A stretch of 64,000 nucleotides of DNA, from assembly GCA_964439625.1 (NCBI GenBank), contig CAYTPI010000002.1:248001-312000 (forward strand). Direction: 5' to 3'. A model generated the notes under the pieces. That model saw nothing but the letters and a program-made list of their open reading frames with translations, made no database searches and was not told the DNA's origin. The stretch comes from CAYTPI01 sp964439625. Lineage in GTDB: Bacteria > Chloroflexota > Anaerolineae > Aggregatilineales > UBA3940. The position numbers and the translations under genes are program-made. Positions 42,311 through 52,381 of the stretch are shown in pieces. Every line of letters starts with the position of its first letter. Position 1 is the stretch's first letter.

Positions 42311-44857
42311 ATGCGTCAGCTTTCTCTGAACCGCACCACATCACTGTTTGCACTTTCCTGCCTGATCTTAACCGGTCTAGCCATGCGCCTCTACCAAATC
42401 GCAGATGTTCCAATTGGCGGGCATGGTGATGTGTCATGGATTGGCATCAACGCGCTCGACTGGCTTCAAGCGGGCATTTGGCCTTACTACATCTATGAGT
42501 TATATGCACCAGAACCTGTAATCGTTTACGCAGCAGGACTCTCTATTCAGGTATTTGGTTCCAACTTCTTTGCCAGCCGCTTGCCGACTGTTCTAGCCAG
42601 CCTGTTGGTTGTACCTGCTGGGTTTATTGCCGCCCGCTACCTAATGGCAGGCAAGCCGCGAGGTTTGCAACTGGGAACAAGCTGGCTGTTTGCACTGGCA
42701 TATGCTGTCAGCTTCTACCCGATCATTCTCGGTAAGACTGGGCAGCGGTCACAGTTATTCCCGTTTCAATTGGCATTGTTAACAGCGCTATTTGCTTATG
42801 CATGGCACTCTGGCAAACGCTGGGCCTACGTTGGCTCAGCAATTGTGCTGGCACTAGCCAATTACACCTACATCCCGGCTCGCCTCTTGCCAATTCTGCT
42901 ATGTTTCTGGGCCCTGCATCAATTCTTCGCTGACGAGGCTCGCTTCAAGGCACAAATACTGAACGTCGTCGGCATGCTGTTTTTTGCTGCGTTGTTGGTT
43001 ACTCCGCAACTGGTGACGTACCTACAAACACCGGAAGCATTCTTTGCCCGCAGCAATCAAGACGCGGGCCAATTGATCTTTATTTCTGGCTTATCACTGC
43101 CTCAACTACTGCACGTATTAGCGGCTAAGTTTGGGGCACAATTCGGCATTTTTGTCTTGCCGTGGAATGGTTTCTACTCTGAGATGAGCCGCCCGCTGCT
43201 ACCGCTGACCTTGGGAATTGGGGCTTTTGTGGGGATCATCGCAGCCCTCTTCAGCTTAAAGGATAAATCACTATGGTGGCCTTTGACGGGTATCCTTTTC
43301 ATGACGCTTACAGACGTGGTCAGTGGTACGCAGACTGCCCCCCATGGTCTCCGTATGATCGGTGTCTTGCCGTTTGCGTTTTTGCTGGGCAGCCGTGGCC
43401 TTGTTGAAATCTGGCAGTGGCTTAAGCGCGTAATCCCTGCTAACCGTGTGTCTTTCTTGACAGGTGCTTATGTCGGTCTTGTCGTCGCATCAGTGATGGC
43501 AATCGGTCTCATTGATTTTTTCACCTACCACAATCGCTATATACCGTCACTACAAGCACAGGCAGGTATCTCCGACCGGCTAGAGGCCAGTGATGTCTTC
43601 ATCACAGATTTAATCAAAGCCCACAGCAGTGATCCGCGCCCCATCATGATCACATGGGATGACTTCACCCGGGCCAACATCGTCTATTTGTTATCAGATG
43701 TCTACCCAGAGCGCATCTCTGCTGTTTCAGCATCCAATTCTGTTGATTTACCATCCGACCTTACGGAAGCTCTTGTTGTCGTTCCTAGTAACCCTTTTCG
43801 ACCACGGCATGACGGCCTCCCACCTGACCACGATTGGCAGTCTTGGGTGATGCTGTACAATGGTCAAATGTTAATGCTGCCCCCAACCACCCAGCCACTG
43901 ATTGATATTGACGATTACAACGCGCTGGACTCAATCCAAGATTGGCAAGGCACCACAATCGCTGAGATAACCACCGTTGACTTCAACAGCATTGCCTTTC
44001 AAGACATCACTGAAGCTAACACTGATTTTTCTCAAGAACTCCAACTATCGGGATATACACTGCCCAGCACCACACTAGAGCCAGAGAGCGATTTATGGGT
44101 GACGTTATTCTGGCGGGCGATCAACGGGGCGGAAGAAGATTATGAGACCTACGTCCAAATTCTCAATGACCAAGAGGAACCCGTCGCCCAAGCCCACCGC
44201 TGGACCTTGGATGGCGTCTACCGCACGCGTCTCTGGCCCAGCGATCAACTAACGCCCACGCGCTTCCGCCTATCACTCCCCGATGATCTACCCGCCGGAC
44301 GCTACACGCTGATCACAGGGCCATACAGTGTGCTGCGTAACCAGCCATTACCCGTCGTAGATGCTACCGGAACCCTAGTCGCAGCCAACGCTCGTATTGA
44401 TCGTCTCAAAGTGCCGCTAACCGAAACCATACCCAACTTGCCTAAACCGGACGAAGCAATTGAGTTTGCCGATAGTTCTGGTTCACTAATTGAGATGAGC
44501 GGCTTCCACATCACTGTACAAGCACAGACTCTCGTGTTGAGTGTCAACTGGCTGGCGCAGCAAACCCTAACCATGGATCACACGCTGTTTATTCACGTTG
44601 TTGATGCAAATGAGGAAATTGTCGCGCAACTAGACTCACAGCCCCGGTCAGGGAACTATCCGACCGGTATCTGGGATGCGGGTGAAGTCATTCCAGACAG
44701 TTATCAACTGCCGTTAAATAACCTCCAAGCAGATCAGTACGATGTCTACATCGGTTGGTACACGCTGCCCAACGCTGAACGCCTCACAGCGACAGTCAAC
44801 GCAGCGCCTACAAGCGATAATCGTGTCTTGCTCGAGCGAGTCTCACTGGCGGAATAA
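42311..44857 (+). CDS. GT-C (GT39/ArnT-like) membrane glycosyltransferase with two C-terminal beta domains
   Basis: 848 residues. About eleven hydrophobic spans fill the first 420 residues. The first outer loop reads GGHGDVSWIGINALDWLQAG, with the acidic residue expected for GT-C catalysis, followed by YELYAPEPVIVYAAGL. A soluble region follows, then two copies of a beta-sandwich domain: one starting near residue 570 (DLWVTLFWRAINGAEEDY to LPAGRYTLITG), the other near 720 (VLSVNWLAQQTLTMDHT to DQYDVYIGWY). A related domain ends the convergent 44843-47269 protein. It would glycosylate surface or lipid-linked acceptors outside the membrane. The last 15 bases overlap the convergent gene. Confidence 0.83.
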   Translation: MRQLSLNRTTSLFALSCLILTGLAMRLYQIADVPIGGHGDVSWIGINALDWLQAGIWPYYIYELYAPEPVIVYAAGLSIQVFGSNFFASRLPTVLASLLVVPAGFIAARYLMAGKPRGLQLGTSWLFALAYAVSFYPIILGKTGQRSQLFPFQLALLTALFAYAWHSGKRWAYVGSAIVLALANYTYIPARLLPILLCFWALHQFFADEARFKAQILNVVGMLFFAALLVTPQLVTYLQTPEAFFARSNQDAGQLIFISGLSLPQLLHVLAAKFGAQFGIFVLPWNGFYSEMSRPLLPLTLGIGAFVGIIAALFSLKDKSLWWPLTGILFMTLTDVVSGTQTAPHGLRMIGVLPFAFLLGSRGLVEIWQWLKRVIPANRVSFLTGAYVGLVVASVMAIGLIDFFTYHNRYIPSLQAQAGISDRLEASDVFITDLIKAHSSDPRPIMITWDDFTRANIVYLLSDVYPERISAVSASNSVDLPSDLTEALVVVPSNPFRPRHDGLPPDHDWQSWVMLYNGQMLMLPPTTQPLIDIDDYNALDSIQDWQGTTIAEITTVDFNSIAFQDITEANTDFSQELQLSGYTLPSTTLEPESDLWVTLFWRAINGAEEDYETYVQILNDQEEPVAQAHRWTLDGVYRTRLWPSDQLTPTRFRLSLPDDLPAGRYTLITGPYSVLRNQPLPVVDATGTLVAANARIDRLKVPLTETIPNLPKPDEAIEFADSSGSLIEMSGFHITVQAQTLVLSVNWLAQQTLTMDHTLFIHVVDANEEIVAQLDSQPRSGNYPTGIWDAGEVIPDSYQLPLNNLQADQYDVYIGWYTLPNAERLTATVNAAPTSDNRVLLERVSLAE

Positions 44858-47269
44858 GTGTGCTCTATCTCGTTCGCCGACATCAATTGACCATATAACC
44901 AATTGATCCCCCAAGGGCTCGCCATCCGCGCTGGCAATTGGCAGACGCTCGAGTGTCAGCAAATCATAAAGTACAACCACTACATTATAGCGCCCTTGAG
45001 GAAGGTCACTAGGCAGCACCACGCCATGGTGATCATAGATGGTTTCGCCCACTGCCCATGTTGATGTTGGCTTAAAGTTATTGACTGGCCCAGCGTCTTC
45101 CTGAAAAACGATGCTGCCATCTGCCGCAATGATGAAAAAGGCGACCGTATAATCGGTATCGATGGGAGCGATGCTCTCCCAAATCAACGTGAAGCCCAAC
45201 ATATCACCAGGCCGGATATTACTGTAAAATTCTGTCTCCCACGGGGTGGTGCCATAGTAGTTTTGCCAGACGCGATCCAGCACGATTGACTCACCAAAGC
45301 GCGCATCAACATAGTCAGGCTTAGTTAACTGCTGTGTGCCACCGGGGACGTTTGGCCCATTGATCGGTAGATACGTCACCAACCGAATATCAACGCCATA
45401 ATCTGTGCTGCTGATCGGGTAATAGTCTTCACTGATGAGGCGCTCAACAGGGCGGGTGTTGCAGGGGGCAAATGGTGCTCTGTCACCGACGAAGTAGACG
45501 GGGGCAAACGTCTTTGCCGCGCCAGAAACTAAAGAAGTCACCATTGTGTCAGCGTCGGGGTTCAGTTGTTCGCTCAACACGTCTGATGTAACCGCGGGTG
45601 TTTGTTCACAACTATACTGTTCCCCGGGTGAAGCCGGCAGACTATACCAAATAGCATCACCCTTATAGTAATTCATAAAAAACTCAACATAAGACGGGGA
45701 GTTCAACAAGATCACGTTCTCGTCCGTCGTCTCAGTTTCAAGCACCTGCCGCATTGTATGTAGATCAGCCCGATGACCGTTATACCGAAAATCATCATAC
45801 ATCCGGTTGAGGGCAAACAGCGTCATTCCCACCATCACGACTGGTACCATCAGTGCCAACTCTAAGCGGATGGCCTCTTGCCCTTGCACCCAAACGAGCA
45901 TCACGGCAGTGGCAGTAATCGCTCCGAGCAGTAAGACAATAGCAAGCCAATCTGGGGCAGGCGGCAGCCACCAGACCACATCAGGTTGTGCTTGTGGTAA
46001 GTACAACAATGAGCCAAACGCCTGCGACCACCGAAGTGTCCATAATCCTGGCCCTTGCCATGCAGCGACGCCCGTTTGACTCTGCATGTAATCGTAATAA
46101 TCACTGAGGCGTACCATCACGCCGCCAAATTGGATCATAAATCCAAGCACCAGCAGCATTATTAATCCGACCAAACCTGCGGGTTTATGCCCCAACAACC
46201 ATTGAATACCCGGCAGCGTCGCGATCAGCAGCAGCGGCAGAATTGGCAGCAGGTAGCGCGGCCCCCAACCAACGCCGCCATACCAAACTGGCCCACGTAA
46301 TGCTGCATAGACAAGCGCATAACCGATCAATGTCATCAAAATCAGCCAAGACTCACGCCAACGTTTCAGAGGCAGCAATATCGGTGATGCAAGGCTCAAT
46401 AAGACAATTGGGGCAAACACCCAGATGCTGCGCCCAGGCGAGAAGATAAACCCACTGAAGCCACCCCAACTATCGGGGACACGCCCAGGGAGTTTACGTG
46501 CCTGCTCCAGAAGATCGTAGCGACCACTATCTGTGTTGAATAGGGTATCAAAATTGGTCAGGAAGAAACCAAGGCCAGCGAGCAAGGCCACGGCGAGCAG
46601 TGCTACTGTGGCTAATGCCACCAAGTTATGCCTTAACTTTAGTTGTGTTGGCAAAACGATCAGGGCAAAGGTTGGCAGCAGCATCCAAACGGCCTCTTTG
46701 CTAGAAAGTGCTACACTTAATGCCAATAAGACCCCAACCAACCATAACCAATGTTGCTTATCATTTTCCATAAATAGTTGACGCCATTTTTCCGCACAGA
46801 AAGCCACTACCGCTACCAGCAGCATTGTCAGCGGCTCGCGAAATAATGTTTTAGCATAGGGCCAAGCGAAAGTCGTCAGGCCGAAGGCTAACGCCCCAAT
46901 CAGGGCCACGCGCTGATCATACTTGAGCAGCAGCGCAAAACGGTAGAGAATGAACGCCGTTAATGCAGTGACAATCGGTGAAAACAAGTACAGTACATGG
47001 ACGTTGCCTACCCACGGCACTTGGTAAGCCAGCCAATAGAGCGGCACTGCCAGCAAGGGTAGAGCTGGTTCTACATCTGATGTTTGTAGCGGACGTTCAA
47101 AAACTGTTTGATTCAGCAGCAAAGAACCACGGGTGGCGAGGCTGTCAATTGTATCGATGATGAAGCGTTCGTCCCCAGAGACGACTGTTCCCGAAAAGAA
47201 CAATGAATACGTCAGTAACAACAAGCATACGAGGAACAGCCCAGTGGCAGTTCGTTTTGAAAGTGTCAT
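44843..47269 (-). CDS. GT-C-like membrane glycosyltransferase with C-terminal beta domain
   Basis: 808 residues from the ATG at 47269. Hydrophobic spans fill about 1-530 and the rest is outside. The first outer loop contains FSGTVVSGDERFIIDTIDSL; the GDE acid fits the GT-C catalytic position, followed by EPALPLLAVPLYWLAYQVP. The C-terminal domain (about 670-795) has LGFTLIWESIAPIDTDYTVA, TWAVGETIYDHHGVVLPSDL and GRYNVVVVLYDLLTLERL. It resembles the repeated domain of the convergent 42311 protein. I chose the ATG one base after the upstream TGA; an upstream TTG would lie inside the previous gene. It is the last gene of the second glycan locus. Confidence 0.82.
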   Translation of the reverse strand: MTLSKRTATGLFLVCLLLLTYSLFFSGTVVSGDERFIIDTIDSLATRGSLLLNQTVFERPLQTSDVEPALPLLAVPLYWLAYQVPWVGNVHVLYLFSPIVTALTAFILYRFALLLKYDQRVALIGALAFGLTTFAWPYAKTLFREPLTMLLVAVVAFCAEKWRQLFMENDKQHWLWLVGVLLALSVALSSKEAVWMLLPTFALIVLPTQLKLRHNLVALATVALLAVALLAGLGFFLTNFDTLFNTDSGRYDLLEQARKLPGRVPDSWGGFSGFIFSPGRSIWVFAPIVLLSLASPILLPLKRWRESWLILMTLIGYALVYAALRGPVWYGGVGWGPRYLLPILPLLLIATLPGIQWLLGHKPAGLVGLIMLLVLGFMIQFGGVMVRLSDYYDYMQSQTGVAAWQGPGLWTLRWSQAFGSLLYLPQAQPDVVWWLPPAPDWLAIVLLLGAITATAVMLVWVQGQEAIRLELALMVPVVMVGMTLFALNRMYDDFRYNGHRADLHTMRQVLETETTDENVILLNSPSYVEFFMNYYKGDAIWYSLPASPGEQYSCEQTPAVTSDVLSEQLNPDADTMVTSLVSGAAKTFAPVYFVGDRAPFAPCNTRPVERLISEDYYPISSTDYGVDIRLVTYLPINGPNVPGGTQQLTKPDYVDARFGESIVLDRVWQNYYGTTPWETEFYSNIRPGDMLGFTLIWESIAPIDTDYTVAFFIIAADGSIVFQEDAGPVNNFKPTSTWAVGETIYDHHGVVLPSDLPQGRYNVVVVLYDLLTLERLPIASADGEPLGDQLVIWSIDVGERDRAHLFRQ

Positions 47270-47270
47270 G

Positions 47271-48296
47271 TCAGTGTGTGGGGACTTCTTCAGAGGCCTG
47301 TTGGCGTACAAAGCTCCATTCTAGGTAAACCAAACTAATGACAAATAAACTCCCTAGAATGATTAAAATGATGCGCGCTTGGTCGCGTGAGGCTTCGCGC
47401 ATCATCAAAGCAACTAGGCCAAGGGCAGAAGCAATCAAGTAGAGCGTCATCACAGCGCGGGCATGGGTCATACCAATGACGGAAACCAACCGGTGTGACG
47501 TGTGATCTTTACCCCCTTGGTAAATCGGAAGCCCCCGCCGAATGCGCGAAAGTACCACCAAGGTTGTATCGAACACAGGAATACCCAAGATAATCACAGG
47601 AATGATCCACGTGACGCTCAGCGGACGCCCAACGAATTCCAGTTTGATTCCCAGCACCGCTAGCACGAACCCGAGCAGCAAGCTGCCTGTATCCCCCATA
47701 AACAAACGGGCCGGGTTAAAGTTGTAATACAAAAATCCGACACAGGCCCCTAAGGTAGCGGCAGCTAAGCTGGCGACTAAACCCAATTCCTCAACGACAG
47801 CCAACACGAAGAATGACCCAGCAGCAACAGTTGCCAAGCCAGCAGCGAGACCGTCCATATTATCTTGCAGATTAATTGCATTGCAGATGCCGATCACCCA
47901 GACAACCGTCAGGATGACGTTATACGTTTCATTTTCGAAGAGATGCGCTTCAATCCCTGACCATACCAACACCAGCCCGGCGACAGCTTCTGCCAATAGG
48001 CGCACCCACGGTGGGGTACCATAGCGATCATCGATTAAGCCAACGATCATCACAATCGTCATGCCCGTCAAAATCCCGATCAGTTCGCGGAAGGGCTGCA
48101 TATCACTGAAAGCCAATACCGCAACTAAGCCAAGATAAATCGCAATACCACCTAACATCGGTGTAGGGGTGCTGTGCATTTTCTGTGACTGCGGCTTGTC
48201 GACGAAATCAAGCGCAGTGGCTACACGCACGACAAGCGGCGTCAGTAAAAAGGAGATCAGACCAGAGGCGAGAATGATAGGAACAAATCTAGTCAT
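47271..48296 (-). CDS. WecA/MraY-type undecaprenyl-phosphate sugar-1-phosphate transferase
   Basis: 341 residues with about ten hydrophobic spans. It starts glycan assembly by moving a HexNAc-1-phosphate from a UDP-sugar to undecaprenyl phosphate at the cytosolic face. Family motifs: HSTPTPMLGGIAIYLG, LIDDRYGTPPWVRLL with the Mg-binding Asp-Asp, NLQDNMDGLAAGLA, RLFMGDTGSLLLGF, and the C-terminal GKDHTSHRLV, the His-rich loop that separates the WecA/TagO group from MraY. It is the only initiating enzyme seen in the window, so the 44.8-64 kb locus likely starts with GlcNAc-P-P-undecaprenol or similar. It overlaps the upstream GT4 stop as ATGA. Confidence 0.94.
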   Translation of the reverse strand: MTRFVPIILASGLISFLLTPLVVRVATALDFVDKPQSQKMHSTPTPMLGGIAIYLGLVAVLAFSDMQPFRELIGILTGMTIVMIVGLIDDRYGTPPWVRLLAEAVAGLVLVWSGIEAHLFENETYNVILTVVWVIGICNAINLQDNMDGLAAGLATVAAGSFFVLAVVEELGLVASLAAATLGACVGFLYYNFNPARLFMGDTGSLLLGFVLAVLGIKLEFVGRPLSVTWIIPVIILGIPVFDTTLVVLSRIRRGLPIYQGGKDHTSHRLVSVIGMTHARAVMTLYLIASALGLVALMMREASRDQARIILIILGSLFVISLVYLEWSFVRQQASEEVPTH

Positions 48297-49489
48297 GGTG
48301 TGGGGGCAACCCGTATGTTCTTCTCGGATAACAACGTTAGGTACAAGTTCCGCAGATCATCAATCAGACGTTGCACGCCATATTCAGCCAGCATAGTCTC
48401 TTGGGCCGCATCGATCATGTCACTATACCCGCCCTCAACTTGAATCACCTCAATGATTGCCCCAGCGAGAGCCTCAGCATCCTTGGCGGGAACTAACTTG
48501 CCCAGCCGCCCACCGTCTAACAGATCAGGAATGCCACCGACCTTTGTTGCTACAACCGGCACGCGTGCTGCCATCGCTTCAATCAATGAGACGGGTGTTC
48601 CTTCATTGTTAGAAGAGATCACCACAGCGTTCAGGTCAGCATAGATCATCGGTAAATCTTGCCGCCACCCCAGGAAGTGAACACAATCGGTTAGTTCTAG
48701 CTTGTTAACTGCTTGTTCGATATGCTCACGCTCTTCGCCATCGCCAACGATCACAAATTCAACATTAGGTGTGGTTCGGCGCACCCGGTCAGCCGCAGTC
48801 AAAAATAGATCATGGTTCTTAATGGGCACCAGCCTACCAACAATACCGACCAAGGCCACATCTGGCGAACAGCCAAGCTCTGCTCGCAATCCGCCGGGTT
48901 GGTTTGCTGCTTCAGCAAAATCTGTGAGGCGTAACCCCAACGGAACAATATCAATTTTACGAGCAGGTGCAATCCGGTAAGATACAAGATCGTCTTTCAA
49001 CCCAGCGCTGATCGTCAAGATTCTGCTCGACCACCACGCCATAACGCGCTCGACCCAAATAAATAACGAGGTTTTTAACCAGCCAAAGTAGCCACTAAAT
49101 ACATGCCCATGAAACGTATGAACAATCACCGGGCAGCGCGTTAAGAGGGCTGCCATACGCCCAAGCATTCCCGCCTTGGCTGTGTGTGTATGGACGACGT
49201 GCGGCTTGTAGTCGCGCAGTAACTTGATCAACTCTCTGAGGGCTGCCCAATCTTTCCCTAACGAAATCTCACGTTGTAGGCTGCCCACAAATACAGGCGG
49301 GACTCCCAGCTTATCCGCGAGGTAGCTCATATCACCCTCATCTTCGCTGACTGTGCCAGTGACCAATATGCTCTCGAAGTCGCCATCATTGAGGCCCGCC
49401 GTCAGCAGCGACACATGGATGCTTGGCCCACCAATGTTCAGCCGTGCGATAATCCGCATCACACGGATTGGCTCGTGGATTGTGGTCAT
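48293..49489 (-). CDS. GT4-family glycosyltransferase
   Basis: 398 residues from the ATG at 49487-49489. Visible: RIIARLNIGGPSIHVSLLTA, VVHTHTAKAGMLGRMAALL, VPLGLRLTDFAEA, GIVGRLVPIKNHDLFLTAAD, VIVGDGEEREHIE and the E-x7-E motif EGTPVSLIE followed by AMAARVPVVATKVGGIPDLL. Members of this subgroup often add the second sugar to a lipid-linked HexNAc, which agrees with the WecA-like gene next door, though this is inference. The start overlaps the epimerase stop as ATGA. Confidence 0.93.
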   Translation of the reverse strand: MTTIHEPIRVMRIIARLNIGGPSIHVSLLTAGLNDGDFESILVTGTVSEDEGDMSYLADKLGVPPVFVGSLQREISLGKDWAALRELIKLLRDYKPHVVHTHTAKAGMLGRMAALLTRCPVIVHTFHGHVFSGYFGWLKTSLFIWVERVMAWWSSRILTISAGLKDDLVSYRIAPARKIDIVPLGLRLTDFAEAANQPGGLRAELGCSPDVALVGIVGRLVPIKNHDLFLTAADRVRRTTPNVEFVIVGDGEEREHIEQAVNKLELTDCVHFLGWRQDLPMIYADLNAVVISSNNEGTPVSLIEAMAARVPVVATKVGGIPDLLDGGRLGKLVPAKDAEALAGAIIEVIQVEGGYSDMIDAAQETMLAEYGVQRLIDDLRNLYLTLLSEKNIRVAPTP

Positions 49490-50427
49490 AATTGTGATCG
49501 GTACCAATTAATAGTCAGCTTTAGCCCCTCCTCGAAGCTGAACGGTGGCTGGTAGCCCATGTGTTTAACGGCTTTGGTGATGTCAGCTTGCGAGTACTTA
49601 ATGTCTCCCTCGCGGATATCAGTGTAAATCGGCTCAACGTTAGCATTAATCTCGGATTGTAAAATGCGAACCAATTCATTGAGTGAAATCTGATTGCCCA
49701 ACGCTGCGTTGAACACCTGCCCAGCAACGCGCTCTACAGGTTGGGTTGCCGCTAATATATTTGCATGGATCACATTGCCAACGTAGGTAAAGTCACGGGT
49801 TTGTTCACCGTCACCGAAAATCGTTGGGCGCTCACCATTTAAGTACGATGTAATAAACTTAGGGATAACCGCCGCATAATTACTGGCAGGGTCCTGGTAA
49901 GGTCCATACACATTGAAGTAGCGTAGCGCGATAGTTTCTAACCCGTACAAGCTATAGAACAACTGACAGTAGCGCTCCGCCGTCATCTTATCGATGCCAT
50001 AAGGCGAAATTGGTGCAGCACACATCGTCTCGACTTTTGCCAGTGCCTCCGCTTGATCGCCGTAAATCGATGAGGAAGAAGCAAAGACAAAGCGACGCAC
50101 ACCAGCATCGCGGGCGGCACTCAACATGTTGAGTGCCCCTGTTGCGTTCGACCCATGCGATAACAGCGGATCAGCAACCGAGCGTGGCACAGAAGGTATC
50201 GCTGCTTGGTGTAGCACCACATCGATGCCCTTAGCAGCGCGCTGGGCATCATCTAGATGGCGAATATCACCCTCGATTAGGTCGATGTCAGCGAGAATAT
50301 CTTCAATGTTAGACCGCCGTCCGGTCGCAAAGTTGTCTAGCACGCGGACGCTGTGGCCCTGCTGGAGCAGGGCTCGCACAATATTGGAGCCAATAAAACC
50401 GCCGCCACCTGTTACAAGATAATCCAC
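49486..50427 (-). CDS. NAD-dependent UDP-sugar 4-epimerase-like protein
   Basis: About 313 residues. Rossmann motif YLVTGGGGFIGSNIVRALL, VLHQAAIPSVPRSV, FASSSSIYGDQ, the catalytic YGIDKMTAERY (Tyr-x3-Lys), and NVYGPYQDPASNYAAVIPKF. The extended SDR layout fits GalE- or WbpP-type UDP-GlcNAc/Glc(NAc)A 4-epimerases. The GTG start at 50425-50427 has GGAAGA at 8 bases; an upstream TTG in frame has no site. A hairpin in the gap behind asnB (50459-50481) may reduce read-through into this gene. Confidence 0.9.
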   Translation of the reverse strand: MDYLVTGGGGFIGSNIVRALLQQGHSVRVLDNFATGRRSNIEDILADIDLIEGDIRHLDDAQRAAKGIDVVLHQAAIPSVPRSVADPLLSHGSNATGALNMLSAARDAGVRRFVFASSSSIYGDQAEALAKVETMCAAPISPYGIDKMTAERYCQLFYSLYGLETIALRYFNVYGPYQDPASNYAAVIPKFITSYLNGERPTIFGDGEQTRDFTYVGNVIHANILAATQPVERVAGQVFNAALGNQISLNELVRILQSEINANVEPIYTDIREGDIKYSQADITKAVKHMGYQPPFSFEEGLKLTINWYRSQL

Positions 50428-50458
50428 TACTGCATCTTCCAATTATATGGGTTACAAA

Positions 50459-50481
50459 GCCAGTCAATCGTACTGACTGGC
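50459..50481 (-). terminator. Hairpin after asnB, weak terminator or attenuator
   Basis: Perfect 8-base arms GCCAGTCA (50459-50466) and TGACTGGC (50474-50481) around a 7-base loop, 8 bases after the asnB stop. On the minus strand it is followed by TTTGTAACC, a short T run, so partial termination inside the locus is likely. Confidence 0.5.
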
Positions 50482-50488
50482 ACTAAAT

Positions 50489-52381
50489 TTATCCAAACAT
50501 ATGCTTTAACCATAGTTCCAACGTTAGCAGCGTCCACATTGTCTGACCAAGATCAGCAGTACCCGCTTGGTGTGTATCAACCATCGCTTTGATTGCATCC
50601 TTTTCCAATATGTCGTTGATCCGAGCATCCGCTGTCAACAGGGTGGACGTCACATAATCACTAAGATCTGTGCGAAACCAGTAACCCACAGGCACCCCAA
50701 AACCATGCTTCTTACGATCAATGATGTTGTCTGGCAGGGTACCGCGCATTGCTTGCTTCAAAATGTACTTTTGTGTCCGTCCCTTGAGCTTGTAGGTTGG
50801 GCGAATGCCTGCCGCAAATTCGACTAACTGATGATCAAGGAAGGGGGAGCGGGTCTCCAAACCAACCGCCATACTACAGCGATCTATCTTGACCAATAAG
50901 TCACTGGGTAAATAGGTTCGCATATTGAGATCGAGCAAATAAGGCACAGTCTCGCTGACACGCTGTTGATTTGCCTGCGCCTCGTAATGCGCTATGGTGT
51001 CCGCTTCACAAGAGCGACCCACCAAACCAGTGACCAGCTCAGGAGATGTGTAACGCACCCAGTTAAGGTACGCTTCAATGAGGCACATATCAGTGGCGTT
51101 CGTGAAGCGCCTTGCCCGTTTAGCAAAATTACCATAACCCGTTCCACCTGAGGGCAGTAGATCAACCAGCCACTTGAGCGGCGTTTTGACCAGCTCCGGC
51201 ATGCGCTGATACTTCTCAAGTAAGGTCGCCGCGTAAAAACGATCATACCCAGCGAATAGTTCATCACCACCATCACCTGTTAGAGCAACTGTCACGTGCT
51301 CACGTGCTAGTTTACTAACGAGGTAGGTTGGTATCGCAGAGGAGTCACCAAAGGGCTGATCATGATGGTGTACCAGCATGCCCGCTAGCTCAATCACATC
51401 TGGCTTCACGCGGAACACAGTATGCTCTGTATTAAACAAGTCAGCGATACGCTGGGCGTATACAGTTTCATCAAAGGATCGCTCACCCTCGAACCCAATC
51501 GAGAAAGTCTTGACAGGCTGGGTTGATACTTCAGCCATCAAGGCAACAATTGCGGCAGAGTCCAGCCCGCCTGAGAGAAACGCCCCCAACGGCACATCTG
51601 CAATCATCCGTTCCCGCACCGCACGATCTAGTAAATCTCGTAGAGCTGCAATAACTTGTGTCTCTGTGCGCCTGTCATCTACGCCATCAGGAAATGGCGG
51701 CTGCCAGTACCGTTTTACCTCTACCTGAGACTCTCCTCCTTCCAGACGGACATAGAGCATGTGCCCCGGTGGTAATTCGTGAATGCCCTCGAATAGAGTC
51801 TGTGGAGCAGGTGGGTAGCCGTAAGCCAAATAATAAGGAATTGTATCCCTGTTCAAGCGCTTGGGCACCGCAGGGTGTGCCAACAGCGTCTTTATCTCAG
51901 AACCAAATACGAACCAATCATTGGTGCGTGCATAATACAGCGGCTTCTGGCCCATCCGGTCACGCACCAGTACAAGCTGTTTTTTAGGTGCATCCCAGAT
52001 GGCGAGGGCAAACATCCCATTGAAGTGCTCGATGAATTTTTCTGCACCATATTCTGCATAGGCCCGCAGAATGGTTTCCGTATCAGTTCCGGAAAAGAAC
52101 GTATGCCCTACGGTTTCCAGCGCGGTTCGCGCCAGCTTGAAGTTATAAGCCTCACCGTTGTAGCTAATGTGCACACCCGCCGCGGGTAATGACATCGGCA
52201 TATGCCCGGATTGGCTCAAGTCAATGATTGCCAACCGACGGTTGCCCAACCCACAAGGTCCATCAATTAGGATACCGTCGTCATCCGGCCCGCGATGTAT
52301 GATCGTATTCGTCATACGTTTGAGGGTGTCGGTGTTAGGCTGTTCACCTCGTAGTGATAGCACACCGCAGATGCCACACAT
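50489..52381 (-). CDS. asnB: Asparagine synthase (glutamine-hydrolysing)
   Basis: 630 residues, typical for AsnB. The N-terminal glutaminase domain begins MCGICGVLSL, with Cys2 as nucleophile, and has HRGPDDDGI, NRRLAIIDLS and SYNGEAYNF. The synthetase domain has the pyrophosphate loop SGGLDSAAIVALMAE and TGDGGDELFAGYDRFY, then LVKIDRCSMAVGLETRSPFLDH. Such genes are frequent in polysaccharide loci, where they may amidate uronic acids or simply make asparagine; the nearby nucleotide-sugar enzymes favour the former, but this is inference. The start overlaps the upstream GT4 stop by one base (TGATG). Confidence 0.96.
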   Translation of the reverse strand: MCGICGVLSLRGEQPNTDTLKRMTNTIIHRGPDDDGILIDGPCGLGNRRLAIIDLSQSGHMPMSLPAAGVHISYNGEAYNFKLARTALETVGHTFFSGTDTETILRAYAEYGAEKFIEHFNGMFALAIWDAPKKQLVLVRDRMGQKPLYYARTNDWFVFGSEIKTLLAHPAVPKRLNRDTIPYYLAYGYPPAPQTLFEGIHELPPGHMLYVRLEGGESQVEVKRYWQPPFPDGVDDRRTETQVIAALRDLLDRAVRERMIADVPLGAFLSGGLDSAAIVALMAEVSTQPVKTFSIGFEGERSFDETVYAQRIADLFNTEHTVFRVKPDVIELAGMLVHHHDQPFGDSSAIPTYLVSKLAREHVTVALTGDGGDELFAGYDRFYAATLLEKYQRMPELVKTPLKWLVDLLPSGGTGYGNFAKRARRFTNATDMCLIEAYLNWVRYTSPELVTGLVGRSCEADTIAHYEAQANQQRVSETVPYLLDLNMRTYLPSDLLVKIDRCSMAVGLETRSPFLDHQLVEFAAGIRPTYKLKGRTQKYILKQAMRGTLPDNIIDRKKHGFGVPVGYWFRTDLSDYVTSTLLTADARINDILEKDAIKAMVDTHQAGTADLGQTMWTLLTLELWLKHMFG

